DNA of 34,631 nt, taken from Candidatus Gastranaerophilales bacterium (lineage in GTDB: Bacteria; Cyanobacteriota; Vampirovibrionia; Gastranaerophilales; Gastranaerophilaceae). Numbering within the stretch: position 1 is the stretch's first letter; each line of letters begins with the position of its first letter. Under the pieces are notes generated by a model that saw nothing but the letters and a program-made list of their open reading frames with translations, had not been told where the DNA came from and searched no databases. Made by a program: the position numbers and the translations under genes. Below are positions 6,793 to 16,040 of this stretch, piece after piece. The stretch spans positions 1 through 34,631 of the forward strand of contig CALUWL010000013.1 in NCBI GenBank assembly GCA_944324445.1, in the 5' to 3' direction.

Positions 6793-9438
6793 ATGCAAAA
6801 ACGTGTATGGCTTTTTAGAGAAGGCAATGCGGATATGAGAAACCTCCTTGGCGGAAAAGGTGCAAATCTTGCTGAAATGACAAATTTGGGCTTGCCTGTT
6901 CCTCCGGGGTTAACCATCACAACCGAAGTTTGTATGGATTACATAAATAATGGCAACAAAATGCCAAATGGTTTAATGGATGAAGTTAAAGCAGCATTGG
7001 CTGATGTTGAAAATCAAACAGGTAAAAAATTTGGCGATACTCAAAACCCTCTTTTGGTTTCTGTTCGTTCAGGTGCTAGGGTTTCTATGCCTGGCATGAT
7101 GGAAACAATATTAAATCTTGGCTTAAATGATGAAACCGTCGAAGCAATGGTTAAATTAACAAATAATCCAAGATTTTGTTACGATAGCTACAGAAGATTT
7201 TTAACAATGTTTGGTTCTGTTGCTTGGGATATGGATAGACAAAAATATTTTGAATCTGAAGTTGAAAAAGTTAAAGCTCGTGAAGGCGTTAAGGAAGATA
7301 CTCAAGTTTCAGCTGAAGGTTGGAAATCGCTTATTCCTGTATATAAAAATGTTATTAAAGAAGTAACAGGAAAAGAATTCCCGCAAGATCCTTTTGTTCA
7401 ATTACAAGAAGCAATTGAAGCGGTTTTCCGTTCTTGGAATATACCTAGGGCTGTTGCGTATAGAACAATGAACAAAATTGATCATAATTTTGGAACAGCC
7501 GTAAATGTTCAAACAATGGTGTTTGGTAACATGGGAGATGACTGTGCTACAGGTGTTTCCTTTACAAGAAACCCTGCAACAGGTGAAAATAAATTCTACG
7601 GTGAGTATTTAACAAATGCTCAAGGTGAAGATGTTGTAGCAGGAATTAGAACTCCAAAACCAATTTCAGAACTTGAAGTTGAAATGCCTGACTTATATAA
7701 ACAATATGTTGATATTGCAAAAAAACTTGAAAACGGTTACAAAGATGTTCAAGATATGGAATTTACTATTGAAAAAGGTAAATTATATATCCTTCAAACA
7801 AGAAGCGGTAAAAGAACAGCTACAGCTGCTGTTAGAATAGCTGTTGAAATGGAAAAAGAAGGAATAATTACAAAAGAACGTGCAATTCAACTTGTTGATC
7901 CTTATGCAGTAAATCAAATTTTACTTCCTTGTTTTGATGAAGCTGCAATGAAAACAGCACACGTTGTAGCTCACGGTGTAAATGCATCTCCGGGTGCTGC
8001 TGTTGGTAAGATTGTATTTAACACTGATGAAGCAGCTGAACGTGGAGAAAAAGGCGAAAAAGTTATTTTAGTTAGAATAGAAACCTGCCCTGATGATATC
8101 CATGGTATGGCTGTTGCTCAAGGTGTTTTAACCCTTAGAGGCGGCGCTACATCACATGCTGCAGTTGTTGCAAAAGGTATGGGAAAACCTTGTGTTGCCG
8201 GTTGCGAAGATATGACAATTGACTTAGAAAAAGAAACATTAACAGGTGCAGACGGAACCGTATATCATAAGGATGACATCATTTCATTAGATGGCGGAAA
8301 AGGTCTTGTTATGGATGGTGCTGTTAAATTAGCTGATGCCAAAATTGATGACAACTTTAAAACATTCTTTAGCTGGGTAAATGAAATTAAAACAATGACA
8401 ATTGAAGCAAACGCTGATACCGTAAAAGACGTTGAAAACGCTCTTATGTTCCATGCCGAAGGTGTTGGTTTGTGTAGAACAGAACACATGTTTATGGATC
8501 CTGATAGACTTCCTTGGGTTCAAAAAATGATAATTGCAGGAACAAAAGAAGCTCGTGCAGAAGCTTTAAATAAATTGTTGCCTATGCAATATAAAGATTT
8601 TTATGGAATGTTTAAAGCTTTAGGTGAAAGACCTTTAACAATAAGACTTTTAGATCCTCCTTTACATGAATTTTTACCATCTAAAGAAGAGTTAATTGCT
8701 CAAGTTGCAGCAAAAAAAGTTTTAAAAGAAAACTACGCTGAAGAACAAGCATTATTAACAATTGTTGAAGGATTATCTGAATCAAACCCAATGATGGGGC
8801 TTCGTGGTTGCAGACTTGGTTTAACATATCCTGAAATTAACGAAATGCAAGTAAGAGCTATTTTTGAAGCTGCATGTGATGTTAAAAAAGAAGGAATTAA
8901 CGTAATGCCTTATGTTATGATTCCTTTAATCGGACATGTTAACGAATTAAAAACTGCAAAAGAAATTCTTGTTAAAGTAGCAAAAGACGTTATGCAAGAA
9001 AAAGGCGTTGAACTTGAATATAAATTTGGTACAATGATTGAGATTCCTCGTGCGGCAATAACAGCAGATGAAATTGCTCCTTATGCTGAATTTTTCTCAT
9101 TCGGAACAAATGACTTAACTCAAATGACATTTGGTTATTCAAGAGATGATGCCGAAGGCAAATTCTTGAAACGTTATGTTGAACAAAAAATTCTTCCGTA
9201 TAATCCGTTTGACACTCTTGACTTTAAAGGTGTCGGCGAATTAATTAAAATGGCTATGGAAAAAGGTAAATCTATTAACCCAAGCCTTATTGGCGGAATA
9301 TGCGGCGAGCACGGCGGAGATCCCGATAGTGTTAAATTTGCATATAGAATCGGTTTAAATTATGTTTCATGTTCTCCGTTTAGAATTCCACAAGCAGCTC
9401 TTGCAGCGGCTCAAGCGGTTATTGAAGCTAAAAAATAA
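6793..9438 (+). CDS. ppdK: pyruvate, phosphate dikinase
   Basis: PPDK interconverts ATP, pyruvate and phosphate with AMP, phosphoenolpyruvate and pyrophosphate. In anaerobes it serves gluconeogenesis or PPi-linked glycolysis. The 881-aa protein has all three parts: the N-terminal ATP-binding region (LLGGKGANLAEM, SVRSGARVSMPGMM), the central phosphohistidine domain with GGATSHAAVVAKGMG (phosphorylated His455 by motif), and the C-terminal PEP-binding barrel with GLCRTEHMF and GGICGEHGGDP (Cys837). Start: ATG at 6793 directly follows GGAGG and matches the family N-terminus; the 26 codons open upstream overlap the predicted promoter. It is monocistronic, flanked by terminators on both sides. Codon use looks cleaner and richer in GAA/GCT than its neighbours, which fits high expression. 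Confidence 0.97.
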   Translation: MQKRVWLFREGNADMRNLLGGKGANLAEMTNLGLPVPPGLTITTEVCMDYINNGNKMPNGLMDEVKAALADVENQTGKKFGDTQNPLLVSVRSGARVSMPGMMETILNLGLNDETVEAMVKLTNNPRFCYDSYRRFLTMFGSVAWDMDRQKYFESEVEKVKAREGVKEDTQVSAEGWKSLIPVYKNVIKEVTGKEFPQDPFVQLQEAIEAVFRSWNIPRAVAYRTMNKIDHNFGTAVNVQTMVFGNMGDDCATGVSFTRNPATGENKFYGEYLTNAQGEDVVAGIRTPKPISELEVEMPDLYKQYVDIAKKLENGYKDVQDMEFTIEKGKLYILQTRSGKRTATAAVRIAVEMEKEGIITKERAIQLVDPYAVNQILLPCFDEAAMKTAHVVAHGVNASPGAAVGKIVFNTDEAAERGEKGEKVILVRIETCPDDIHGMAVAQGVLTLRGGATSHAAVVAKGMGKPCVAGCEDMTIDLEKETLTGADGTVYHKDDIISLDGGKGLVMDGAVKLADAKIDDNFKTFFSWVNEIKTMTIEANADTVKDVENALMFHAEGVGLCRTEHMFMDPDRLPWVQKMIIAGTKEARAEALNKLLPMQYKDFYGMFKALGERPLTIRLLDPPLHEFLPSKEELIAQVAAKKVLKENYAEEQALLTIVEGLSESNPMMGLRGCRLGLTYPEINEMQVRAIFEAACDVKKEGINVMPYVMIPLIGHVNELKTAKEILVKVAKDVMQEKGVELEYKFGTMIEIPRAAITADEIAPYAEFFSFGTNDLTQMTFGYSRDDAEGKFLKRYVEQKILPYNPFDTLDFKGVGELIKMAMEKGKSINPSLIGGICGEHGGDPDSVKFAYRIGLNYVSCSPFRIPQAALAAAQAVIEAKK

Positions 9439-9454
9439 ATCAATTTAAAAATAC

Positions 9455-9489
9455 AAATTGCTCTTGCATTTTGCAAGAGCAATTTTTTT
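9455..9489 (+). terminator. terminator after ppdK
   Basis: The 14-bp stem AAATTGCTCTTGCA (9455-9468) / TGCAAGAGCAATTT (9472-9485) has a three-base loop and ends in a T run to 9489. Confidence 0.9.
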
Positions 9490-9512
9490 ATATGTTTTGT
9501 TTTGTATTGTGT

Positions 9513-10310
9513 ATGAAAATAGGAAATTATATTCAACCACTTCAATTTAAATCCTCTAACAGGGTAGTTTATCGTGATACTGTAACGGTCGATAAAAATT
9601 CTGATAATTCATCTAAAGTTAAGACTGTGCGTAGAGTGTTATATTCTAACTATACAAATTTCTTTAGAGATGATTTAGAGCGTTTTAATATGGGCTGGTT
9701 TGATTTTAGGGAATTCTTGGCTAAAACATTTAAAGATACACCAAAAGTAAATGTGTATGATTTTGCCTCATCTGATGGTTCTGAAGCTTATTCTTTAATA
9801 ATAAGTCTTATTGAAGAACTTGGAGAAGAGGAAGCTAAAAAATTTTTTCCTATAAAAGCTTATGATATTGATAAAGATATAATCCAAGAAGCAAAGAGCG
9901 GAAAAATTAACGGTGCAGAAGGAGATAGAGAGTCTATCAGCTGTAATACAAAAGGATATATTGATAAATATTTTACTGTAACAAAGGGTGATAACCCAAT
10001 GTATAAATGTTGTTACTTTTACCCAAAATCAAATATAAAAAACCTTGTAGAATTTGAACAGGCTGATATAGCAGATAAGATTGTTGATATAAATCCTAAA
10101 GATAGTATCGTGCTATGTAGAAATTTTTGGCCGTATTTAGATGAACAAAAAGGTAGTATATTATTTGATAAATTATGCAAAAAACTTGATAAAAGTTCTT
10201 TATTGGTTTTAGGTTCATTTGATTTGAGCAATTGTTTTTCTATGCGCGATATTCTAAAAGCAAATAATTATACAGAAGTGTATAAAAATACTTTTAAAAA
10301 AGCCTCTTAA
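9513..10310 (+). CDS. CheR-like SAM-dependent methyltransferase-fold protein
   Basis: This 265-aa protein resembles the catalytic domain of CheR-type methyltransferases. VYDFASSDGSEAYSL (82-96) sits where CheR has its Gly-rich SAM-binding motif next to EExYSLA. IKAYDIDKDII-EAKSG (114-126 region) matches the CheR segment around the acidic SAM ribose ligand, and IVLCRNFWPYL matches the late CheR motif around RN. The Gly pattern in motif I is weakened, so activity is uncertain. No chemotaxis gene is nearby. ATG at 9513 is chosen because the upstream in-frame TTG (9471) lies inside the ppdK terminator; there is no clear Shine-Dalgarno. The N-terminus (IQPLQFKSSNR) is polar and probably disordered. 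The target is unknown. Confidence 0.6.
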   Translation: MKIGNYIQPLQFKSSNRVVYRDTVTVDKNSDNSSKVKTVRRVLYSNYTNFFRDDLERFNMGWFDFREFLAKTFKDTPKVNVYDFASSDGSEAYSLIISLIEELGEEEAKKFFPIKAYDIDKDIIQEAKSGKINGAEGDRESISCNTKGYIDKYFTVTKGDNPMYKCCYFYPKSNIKNLVEFEQADIADKIVDINPKDSIVLCRNFWPYLDEQKGSILFDKLCKKLDKSSLLVLGSFDLSNCFSMRDILKANNYTEVYKNTFKKAS

Positions 10311-10356
10311 ATTAAAAATATATATGACAAATTTGCATTAATATATTATTTTATCT

Positions 10357-10362
10357 TATAAT
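10357..10362 (+). promoter_or_regulatory. -10 box of the TPR-trpS-pepT-dapF operon, leaderless arrangement
   Basis: A perfect TATAAT lies seven bases before the ATG at 10370, with a weak TTGCAT 18 bases further upstream (10333-10338). There is no Shine-Dalgarno sequence. Transcription would start at or next to the A of the ATG. Confidence 0.5.
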
Positions 10363-10369
10363 TTAGTTT

Positions 10370-12151
10370 ATGGAAAATGATAAACAATTAAATAATGCGC
10401 TTGAATTAATCAATTCGCAAGACTACACCGGCGCTAAAGCTTTACTCGAAAATATTGTAAAAAATAATCCGGATAATTTGGAAGCAATTAAAAATCTGGG
10501 ATTATGCGAAGTTAATTTAGATAGTCCTACTGATGCAATTAGATGTTTTGAAAAAGCAGTCGAATTAAAAAACGATGACGCAGTGAGTATATTTTATCTT
10601 GCAAGCTGCAAGGCAAAAATTGGTGAAAAAGAAGAAGCTATTAATTATTTTAAGAAAGTGCTAGAGCTTAGACCTGATTATATTGAAGTATATAAAAGTC
10701 TTGCAATGATTTATGTTGAATTTAATCAAGCACAAAGTGCTATAGAATTATTGCTGCAAGCTTTAAATAATCCTGAAATTCAACCTGACTATTCGATTTA
10801 TTATATATTGTCAACATCATATATGCTTATAAAAGATTACAATAATTCATCAAAATACCTAGAAAAAGCTTTAGAATTAAATCCTGAACATATAGCAATA
10901 GCAAATAGTCTTGCCGTTTCTTATATGAATACTAATAGATACACTGAGGCACTTGCTTTATTAAACAATACTTTTGCAAAAGATGATAAGAATTCTTTGA
11001 CTGCATATAATTTGGCAATGTGTTATCAATCGATGAATGATTTCAAGAACGCTTTAAAATATTTGCAAATTTCTTATCAGATTGAGCCATCTGTTACAAT
11101 GCTTGCAAGTTTGGCATCATGTGCTTTTAGTGCAGGTGAATATGCGCTAAGTGCGACATTGTATCAAAATCTTGTTATGGTGTATCCTAACAACGCAAGC
11201 TATAGACTTGCATACACTGAAGCTTTGGAAAATACCAAAAATTATAAAGAAGCGCTCGATAATGTTAATCAATTACTTATGGTTGATGAAAAAAACATAG
11301 GCCTTATTAAGAAGAAAGGTGCACTTTTAAGAAAATTAGGCTTTTTTGAAGAATCAATAGCAACATTTGAACAATTATTGAAGCGAGGCAAAATTGATGT
11401 CGAGGTTTATTATAATTTTGCATTTAACTATGTTGAGCTAAATGACTTTGATAAAGCTAGCGAAATGTTTAAAAAATGTATTACGCTTGAACCTAACAAT
11501 CCTTATGCGCACAAGGATTTAGGTGTTTTATATCTTAAGATGAATTGTTATGACTGGGCAATTGATGAAATGCTGCAGGCAATAAAATTGGAAGATGACG
11601 TAGCAGAATTTTATTATTCGTTAGGTGTATGCTATATGATGTTATCAAATATAGAAGATGCCATAATTGCATTTATAAAGGCAAATGAATTAGAACCTAA
11701 TGATGCGGATAATTGCGCTTATCTGGGTTATGCATATTTGCTTCAAAACAAAAGAGATGTTGCTTTTTCGTTTCTTGATAAAGCAATTAAACTTGCGCCT
11801 GATAATTTTCTTGCAAAGACATTTATTGCAAAATATTATTTTACTGATAAAAAATATGAAATCGCAAAACAATTTTTGTTGGATGCAATAGATATAATTA
11901 AAGATGATGAAACGCTAAATATGCTTGCTATTTGCTATATGAAAACAAATGAATTTGAAAATGCAATGGGTATATTTTCAAAATTGGTTGTAAAATATTC
12001 AAACAACCATATACTGCTTACAAATTTAGCTAAATGTGAGCTAAAATGCAATAAAAAATCAGAAGCAAAAGAACATTTAAGACAAGCTCTAATGATATTT
12101 GATGATTATGATGAGGCTTTAAAACTACTCGAGGAGATTAATAATGACTGA
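10370..12151 (+). CDS. tetratricopeptide-repeat protein
   Basis: This 593-aa protein consists almost entirely of tandem TPR units of about 34 residues, from the N-terminus (ALELINSQDYTGAKALLENI) to the C-terminus. Repeated elements include PNNPYAHKDLGVLYLKM and EDAIIAFIKANELEPND. TPR solenoids are protein-binding scaffolds; no catalytic domain, signal peptide or membrane segment is visible, so it should be cytosolic. The start is ATG at 10370, without a Shine-Dalgarno and with TATAAT seven bases upstream. The last eight bases overlap trpS, so it heads an operon with trpS, the M20 peptidase and dapF. The partner is unknown; the neighbours are housekeeping genes and give no clue. Confidence 0.88.
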   Translation: MENDKQLNNALELINSQDYTGAKALLENIVKNNPDNLEAIKNLGLCEVNLDSPTDAIRCFEKAVELKNDDAVSIFYLASCKAKIGEKEEAINYFKKVLELRPDYIEVYKSLAMIYVEFNQAQSAIELLLQALNNPEIQPDYSIYYILSTSYMLIKDYNNSSKYLEKALELNPEHIAIANSLAVSYMNTNRYTEALALLNNTFAKDDKNSLTAYNLAMCYQSMNDFKNALKYLQISYQIEPSVTMLASLASCAFSAGEYALSATLYQNLVMVYPNNASYRLAYTEALENTKNYKEALDNVNQLLMVDEKNIGLIKKKGALLRKLGFFEESIATFEQLLKRGKIDVEVYYNFAFNYVELNDFDKASEMFKKCITLEPNNPYAHKDLGVLYLKMNCYDWAIDEMLQAIKLEDDVAEFYYSLGVCYMMLSNIEDAIIAFIKANELEPNDADNCAYLGYAYLLQNKRDVAFSFLDKAIKLAPDNFLAKTFIAKYYFTDKKYEIAKQFLLDAIDIIKDDETLNMLAICYMKTNEFENAMGIFSKLVVKYSNNHILLTNLAKCELKCNKKSEAKEHLRQALMIFDDYDEALKLLEEINND

Positions 12152-13157
12152 AAATAAAAATCGCATAGTTTCGGGCATGCGCCCTACAGGAAAGCTCCAT
12201 TTAGGGCATTATTTCGGAGTTTTGAAAAACTGGGTTAATCTTCAGAAAGAGTTTGAAAGCTTCTTTTTTATAGCAGACTGGCATGCACTTACAACCAAAT
12301 ATAATCAAACTGATGATATGAAAAGAAATGTTGAAGATGTTCTTTTGGACTGGCTTGCATCCGGAATTGATCCAAACATTTCAACAATCTATTTACAATC
12401 TTTGGTTCCGGAAACTGCCCAATTACATATATATTTATCTATGATTACGCCGCAAAATTGGGTTGAGCGTGATCCTACGCTTAAGGATTTAGCTAAAATT
12501 ATGAAAGATAAACAAGAAAATATGTCCAATCTTTCGTATGGGCTTTTTGGATATCCCGTATTAATGTCGGCTGATATTATGCTTTTTAATTCAAATTTTG
12601 TGCCTGTTGGAATAGATCAGGTGGCACATGTGGAATTAACAAGAGACATTGCTCGTAGATTTAACAATATATATAATGTTGAATTATTTAATGAACCACA
12701 GCCTAAATTAACTCAAATTCCGCTTTTAAAAGGTCTTGACGGAAACAAAATGGGAAAATCTTTTAATAACGATATAAAAATTTCAGATACTGCTGAAATA
12801 ACAGAGAAAAAATTTAGAACTGCAATTACTGATAGAAACAGAATAAGAAGAGATGACAAAGGAGATCCTGATAATTGTGAAGTGGTTTATGATTATTGGA
12901 AAATATTTGGTTCAAAAGAAGAACAAGATGAAATTTGTGAAGGTTGCAAAATGGCAACAATTGGTTGTGCAGAATGCAAAAAAAGATTAACTGCAAAAAT
13001 AAACGAATACATGATGCCTATAAGGGAAAAAAGGTCAGAGCTTGAAAAACAACCTGATTATTTAAAAAATATTATCTATGAAGGTTCAAAAAAAGCTCAG
13101 CAAAAAGCAAAAGAAACTATTGATAAAGTTGAACAAGCGGTTAAAATGTATAAATAA
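12144..13157 (+). CDS. trpS: tryptophanyl-tRNA synthetase
   Basis: TrpRS charges tRNA-Trp with tryptophan in the cytosol. The 337-aa class I synthetase has the HIGH-type motif HLGH (19-22) after GMRPTGKL, the KMSKS-type motif KMGKS (202-206), and conserved family segments such as GYPVLMSADIMLF and VPVGIDQVAHVELTRDIARRF. A Cys-rich patch (CEGC, then GCAECKK) near residues 265-280 is seen in many TrpRS of this type. It starts inside the TPR gene with GAGGAG upstream, and the peptidase gene follows 13 bases after its stop. Confidence 0.96.
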   Translation: MTENKNRIVSGMRPTGKLHLGHYFGVLKNWVNLQKEFESFFFIADWHALTTKYNQTDDMKRNVEDVLLDWLASGIDPNISTIYLQSLVPETAQLHIYLSMITPQNWVERDPTLKDLAKIMKDKQENMSNLSYGLFGYPVLMSADIMLFNSNFVPVGIDQVAHVELTRDIARRFNNIYNVELFNEPQPKLTQIPLLKGLDGNKMGKSFNNDIKISDTAEITEKKFRTAITDRNRIRRDDKGDPDNCEVVYDYWKIFGSKEEQDEICEGCKMATIGCAECKKRLTAKINEYMMPIREKRSELEKQPDYLKNIIYEGSKKAQQKAKETIDKVEQAVKMYK

Positions 13158-13170
13158 GGAGTTTTATTTG

Positions 13171-14388
13171 ATGGATATAACAGAATTATTTTTGGAGCTT
13201 GCTAAAATACCTTCTCCAAGTTTGGGAGAAATAAATGTTTCAAATAAGATACTTGAATTAACTTATATAAATGGAATAAATGCATACTACGACGATTATC
13301 AAAATTTAATTATAAGAGTACCTGCAAATACTTCAGGAAAAGAACCCTTACTTTTATCTGCACATATGGATGTTGTTGGAAATAATTCTGAAGTTAACAT
13401 TCAAAAATCACCTGATGATAAGTTTTATATGACCGATGGTACAAGAACGCTTGGTGCTGATGATAAGGCAGGTGTTGCAGTTGCACTAAATTTAGCAATA
13501 TATTTAGCTAAAAACCCGGATATTAAACATGGCGGACTTGAAATCGTCTTAACTCGTGATGAAGAAACTAATATGACAGGTATTAACCATGTAAAATTCA
13601 ACGAGTTGGATAGTGAAAATGTATTGGTTTTGGATTCTGATATGCTTGGTAATTTTGAAATTGCAGGTGCAGGTTATACAAAACTTGATATTGAAGTTAC
13701 AGCTAAATTAGGCGGACATAGCGGAAATGATATTCAAGATAAAAAACGCTATAATGCAGCTAAATTAATTGCTGATTTAGTATCAAAATTACCAAACGGC
13801 GTATATAAAAAAGAAAACGGTTTTACAATTACATCTTGCAATTTAGGCTCAATTGTTGCAGGGGCAACAGATATAGGTATTGAAAGACTGTTGGATAAAA
13901 AAGAAATTGATAAACCCTATTCAAAAACACTTATTTCGCTTTGCGCTGATAATGTTATAAATACAAGTGCATATGCTCACTATTCTTTAAGAAGCTCAAA
14001 TAGAAAATACGAAGAAAAACTAATAGAAAAATTCCAAAAACAAATAGATAAGTTCAATAAAAAATATGGCGAATATGCTCATGCTGAATTAAAAACAAAG
14101 GTTCATATGCTGCCTTTTGAAAAATCTCCAAACCAAAAAATGGCACAAATTGCAAAAATTGCAGGTAAAAATATTGGCGTTGATGTAAAAGTTCAATCAT
14201 TTCATGCAGGCGCTGAAACTCATATATATGCAAATAAATTGAATAAAAATAATGTTAAATTCAAACCTGTTTTAGTGGGAGTTGCAAATATTTATTCTAT
14301 GCATTCTCCGAATGAAAAGGTTGAAATCGAAAGTCTTAAAAAAGGCTTTGAATTTGTAAAAGAAATTTTTATAGAATATAACAAATAA
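13171..14388 (+). CDS. M20 family metallopeptidase, tripeptidase (PepT)-like
   Basis: This is a 405-aa cytosolic zinc exopeptidase of the M20 family, most like PepT or related tripeptide/dipeptide aminopeptidases. Visible metal-site residues are His65 and Asp67 in SAHMDVV, Asp97 or Asp98 in GADDKAG, Glu131/Glu132 in RDEETN (general base and ligand), Asp155 or Asp157 in LDSD, and the late HAGAETHIYA. The dimerisation insert begins near GGHSGNDI. It would release amino acids from short peptides. The start is ATG at 13171, with AAGGAG upstream; the longer in-frame extension overlaps trpS and has no support. Third gene of the TPR-trpS-pepT-dapF unit. PepT specificity is likely but not certain within M20. 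Confidence 0.85.
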   Translation: MDITELFLELAKIPSPSLGEINVSNKILELTYINGINAYYDDYQNLIIRVPANTSGKEPLLLSAHMDVVGNNSEVNIQKSPDDKFYMTDGTRTLGADDKAGVAVALNLAIYLAKNPDIKHGGLEIVLTRDEETNMTGINHVKFNELDSENVLVLDSDMLGNFEIAGAGYTKLDIEVTAKLGGHSGNDIQDKKRYNAAKLIADLVSKLPNGVYKKENGFTITSCNLGSIVAGATDIGIERLLDKKEIDKPYSKTLISLCADNVINTSAYAHYSLRSSNRKYEEKLIEKFQKQIDKFNKKYGEYAHAELKTKVHMLPFEKSPNQKMAQIAKIAGKNIGVDVKVQSFHAGAETHIYANKLNKNNVKFKPVLVGVANIYSMHSPNEKVEIESLKKGFEFVKEIFIEYNK

Positions 14389-14396
14389 GGATGATT

Positions 14397-15191
14397 ATGG
14401 GGATTAAATTTGAAAAATGGCAAGGATTAGGAAATGATTTTGTAATATTGAAAGACGATATTGCAACCTCTGATTTAGCTATAAAAATGTGCGACAGAAA
14501 TTTTGGCGTTGGAGCTGACGGTTTATTTTGTCCTACAGAATCAAATGTGGCTGATATTGGTTGGAAATTTTTTAATTCAGATGGCACTATAGCTCAAATG
14601 TGCGGTAATGGGATAAGATGTTTTGCTAAATTTGCAAAAGAAAACAATTTGGTTAGCTCTTCAAAGTTCAGCGTTGAAACACTTGCTGGAATAATTAAAC
14701 CGGAAATATTGGAAAACGGAAATGTTTTAGTTGATATGGGAGAAGCTATACTAGAAGCGTCTAAAATCCCTGTTTTAGTTGATAATCCGCAAGATTTTGA
14801 AATACAAGGATATAGTGCAACAGCTGTTTCTATGGGAAATCCGCATTGTGTTATATATACAAATGAAGATAGTGAATATTTGGCTAAAGAAAAAGGTTCT
14901 TTAATTGAATTAGATCCGCTTTTTCCTCAAAAAACAAATGTGGAATTTGTTAATGTAATTTCTCAAAATAGAATAAAAATGAATGTTTGGGAAAGAGGCT
15001 GCGGGATAACTTTGGCTTGCGGAACAGGGGCTTGTGCAAGTGTTGTTGCAGGCGTTAAAAGAGGTTTAATTAATAATATATGCGATGTAGTTCTCCCCGG
15101 CGGCGTTCTGAACATCGAATATCATCAAACAGGGCATGTATTTATGTCCGGACCTGCTAAAAAGGTATTTGCAGGTGAATTTCAAATATAA
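14397..15191 (+). CDS. dapF: diaminopimelate epimerase
   Basis: DapF interconverts LL- and meso-diaminopimelate without a cofactor, using two cysteines as acid and base. Both are present in the 264-aa protein: Cys69 in MCGNGIRC and Cys208 in LACGTGAC. The family N-terminus FEKWQGLGNDFVI is intact. ATG at 14397 is chosen over ATG at 14391 because AAGGA at 14387-14391 gives correct spacing only to the second. Eight bases separate it from the M20 peptidase, so it is the last gene of that operon. It acts after the steps of dapB-asd-dapA; note that Ddh (25491-26468) can also make meso-diaminopimelate. Confidence 0.95.
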   Translation: MGIKFEKWQGLGNDFVILKDDIATSDLAIKMCDRNFGVGADGLFCPTESNVADIGWKFFNSDGTIAQMCGNGIRCFAKFAKENNLVSSSKFSVETLAGIIKPEILENGNVLVDMGEAILEASKIPVLVDNPQDFEIQGYSATAVSMGNPHCVIYTNEDSEYLAKEKGSLIELDPLFPQKTNVEFVNVISQNRIKMNVWERGCGITLACGTGACASVVAGVKRGLINNICDVVLPGGVLNIEYHQTGHVFMSGPAKKVFAGEFQI

Positions 15192-15225
15192 AAATTAATT
15201 AAACTTTACCAAAATAAATTTTTTC

Positions 15226-15254
15226 TTGTTTGTAAAATATGTTTATGCTAATAT
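15226..15254 (+). promoter_or_regulatory. promoter of rpsF-ssb-rpsR
   Basis: TTGTTT (15226-15231), 17 bases, then TAATAT (15249-15254) with an extended TGC element. The leader of about 27 bases ends in AAAGGAGA before the ATG at 15289. I see no room for an S6:S18-binding leader structure. Confidence 0.55.
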
Positions 15255-15288
15255 CAGCGTATATTATACAATCACCAAAGGAGAAAGA

Positions 15289-15579
15289 ATGAAAAAATAC
15301 GATTTATTTACAATAATTAAACCTAATTTAGATAACGATGATGCTGATAAAGTTGTTAATCGCGTAGAAGAAATTGTTAAAAATTTAGGCGGCGAAGTTA
15401 TTGAAGCAGATAAAATGGGAAGAAAAAAACTTGCTTATGAAGTTGCCGGTTTTACAGATGGCTTTATGGTAAATCAAGTTGTTACAGTTCCGGCTGATAA
15501 AATCGACGAACTAAAAAGACAATTAAGATTAAATGATTCTATCATTCGTGTTATGTTTACAACAAAGGAATGCGCATAA
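15289..15579 (+). CDS. rpsF: 30S ribosomal protein S6
   Basis: S6 binds 16S rRNA as a pair with S18 in the platform of the small subunit. The 96-aa protein has the family start MKKYDLFTIIKPNL and the conserved DKMGRKKLAYEV segment. The start is ATG at 15289, with AAAGGAGA upstream; the longer frame begins inside the -35 region. The stop abuts the ssb start, and the gene order rpsF-ssb-rpsR is the classic bacterial one. Confidence 0.95.
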   Translation: MKKYDLFTIIKPNLDNDDADKVVNRVEEIVKNLGGEVIEADKMGRKKLAYEVAGFTDGFMVNQVVTVPADKIDELKRQLRLNDSIIRVMFTTKECA

Positions 15580-15987
15580 ATGACTTTAGCTAAAGCTTTT
15601 GTTACGGGAACAGTTGTAAAAGCACCCGAAAAAAGATTTACACAAAATGATATGGCTATAGCAGGTTTTACGTTAAATATTGATAAAAACAATGAAACTT
15701 TGCTTAGAATTATTGCATTCGGACAATTGGCAGATACTGTAGCTTCCACTGTTAATGTTGGTGATAATGTCGCAGTAGAAGGTAAATTGCAAGTAAATAC
15801 ATATAAACTTCCTGATGGAAAAGATAAAAAAGTGTATGAAATAAGCGCTAATTTTGTTGAAAAAATGTCAGGTGTATCAAGTCCTGTTTCTGCTCAAAAT
15901 CCTGCAAATCAAGAAGATAGCGTTGTTTCATTTAATCAGGATGAAATTGCTCAAGATTTAATTGATGAAGATGAAATTCCGTTTTAA
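15580..15987 (+). CDS. ssb: single-stranded DNA-binding protein
   Basis: SSB coats single-stranded DNA in replication, repair and recombination and recruits partners through its C-terminal tip. The 135-aa protein has an N-terminal OB fold (about 1-105; GTVVKAPEKRFTQNDMAIAGFTL) and a short acidic tail ending in DEDEIPF, the protein-interaction tip. It starts immediately after the rpsF stop, and its Shine-Dalgarno (AAGGA) lies inside rpsF, so the two are translationally linked. The linker is short compared with E. coli SSB. Confidence 0.95.
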   Translation: MTLAKAFVTGTVVKAPEKRFTQNDMAIAGFTLNIDKNNETLLRIIAFGQLADTVASTVNVGDNVAVEGKLQVNTYKLPDGKDKKVYEISANFVEKMSGVSSPVSAQNPANQEDSVVSFNQDEIAQDLIDEDEIPF

Positions 15988-16040
15988 TTAAAATAATTTC
16001 ATCGGTCGAATAAAAAACTAGAAAAGGAAAATATTTTAAA

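Noticed and set aside
9471-9512. Longer start for the CheR-like protein.
   Set aside because: The TTG lies in the ppdK terminator hairpin, and the added residues are an artefact of its T-rich tail.
13078-13170. Peptidase frame extending back into trpS.
   Set aside because: The overlap of 80 bases has no ribosome-binding site; ATG 13171 has AAGGAG and matches M20 proteins.
15255-15288. S6:S18-binding leader RNA before rpsF.
   Set aside because: The predicted leader is about 30 bases and has no hairpin with the expected bulged CCG.
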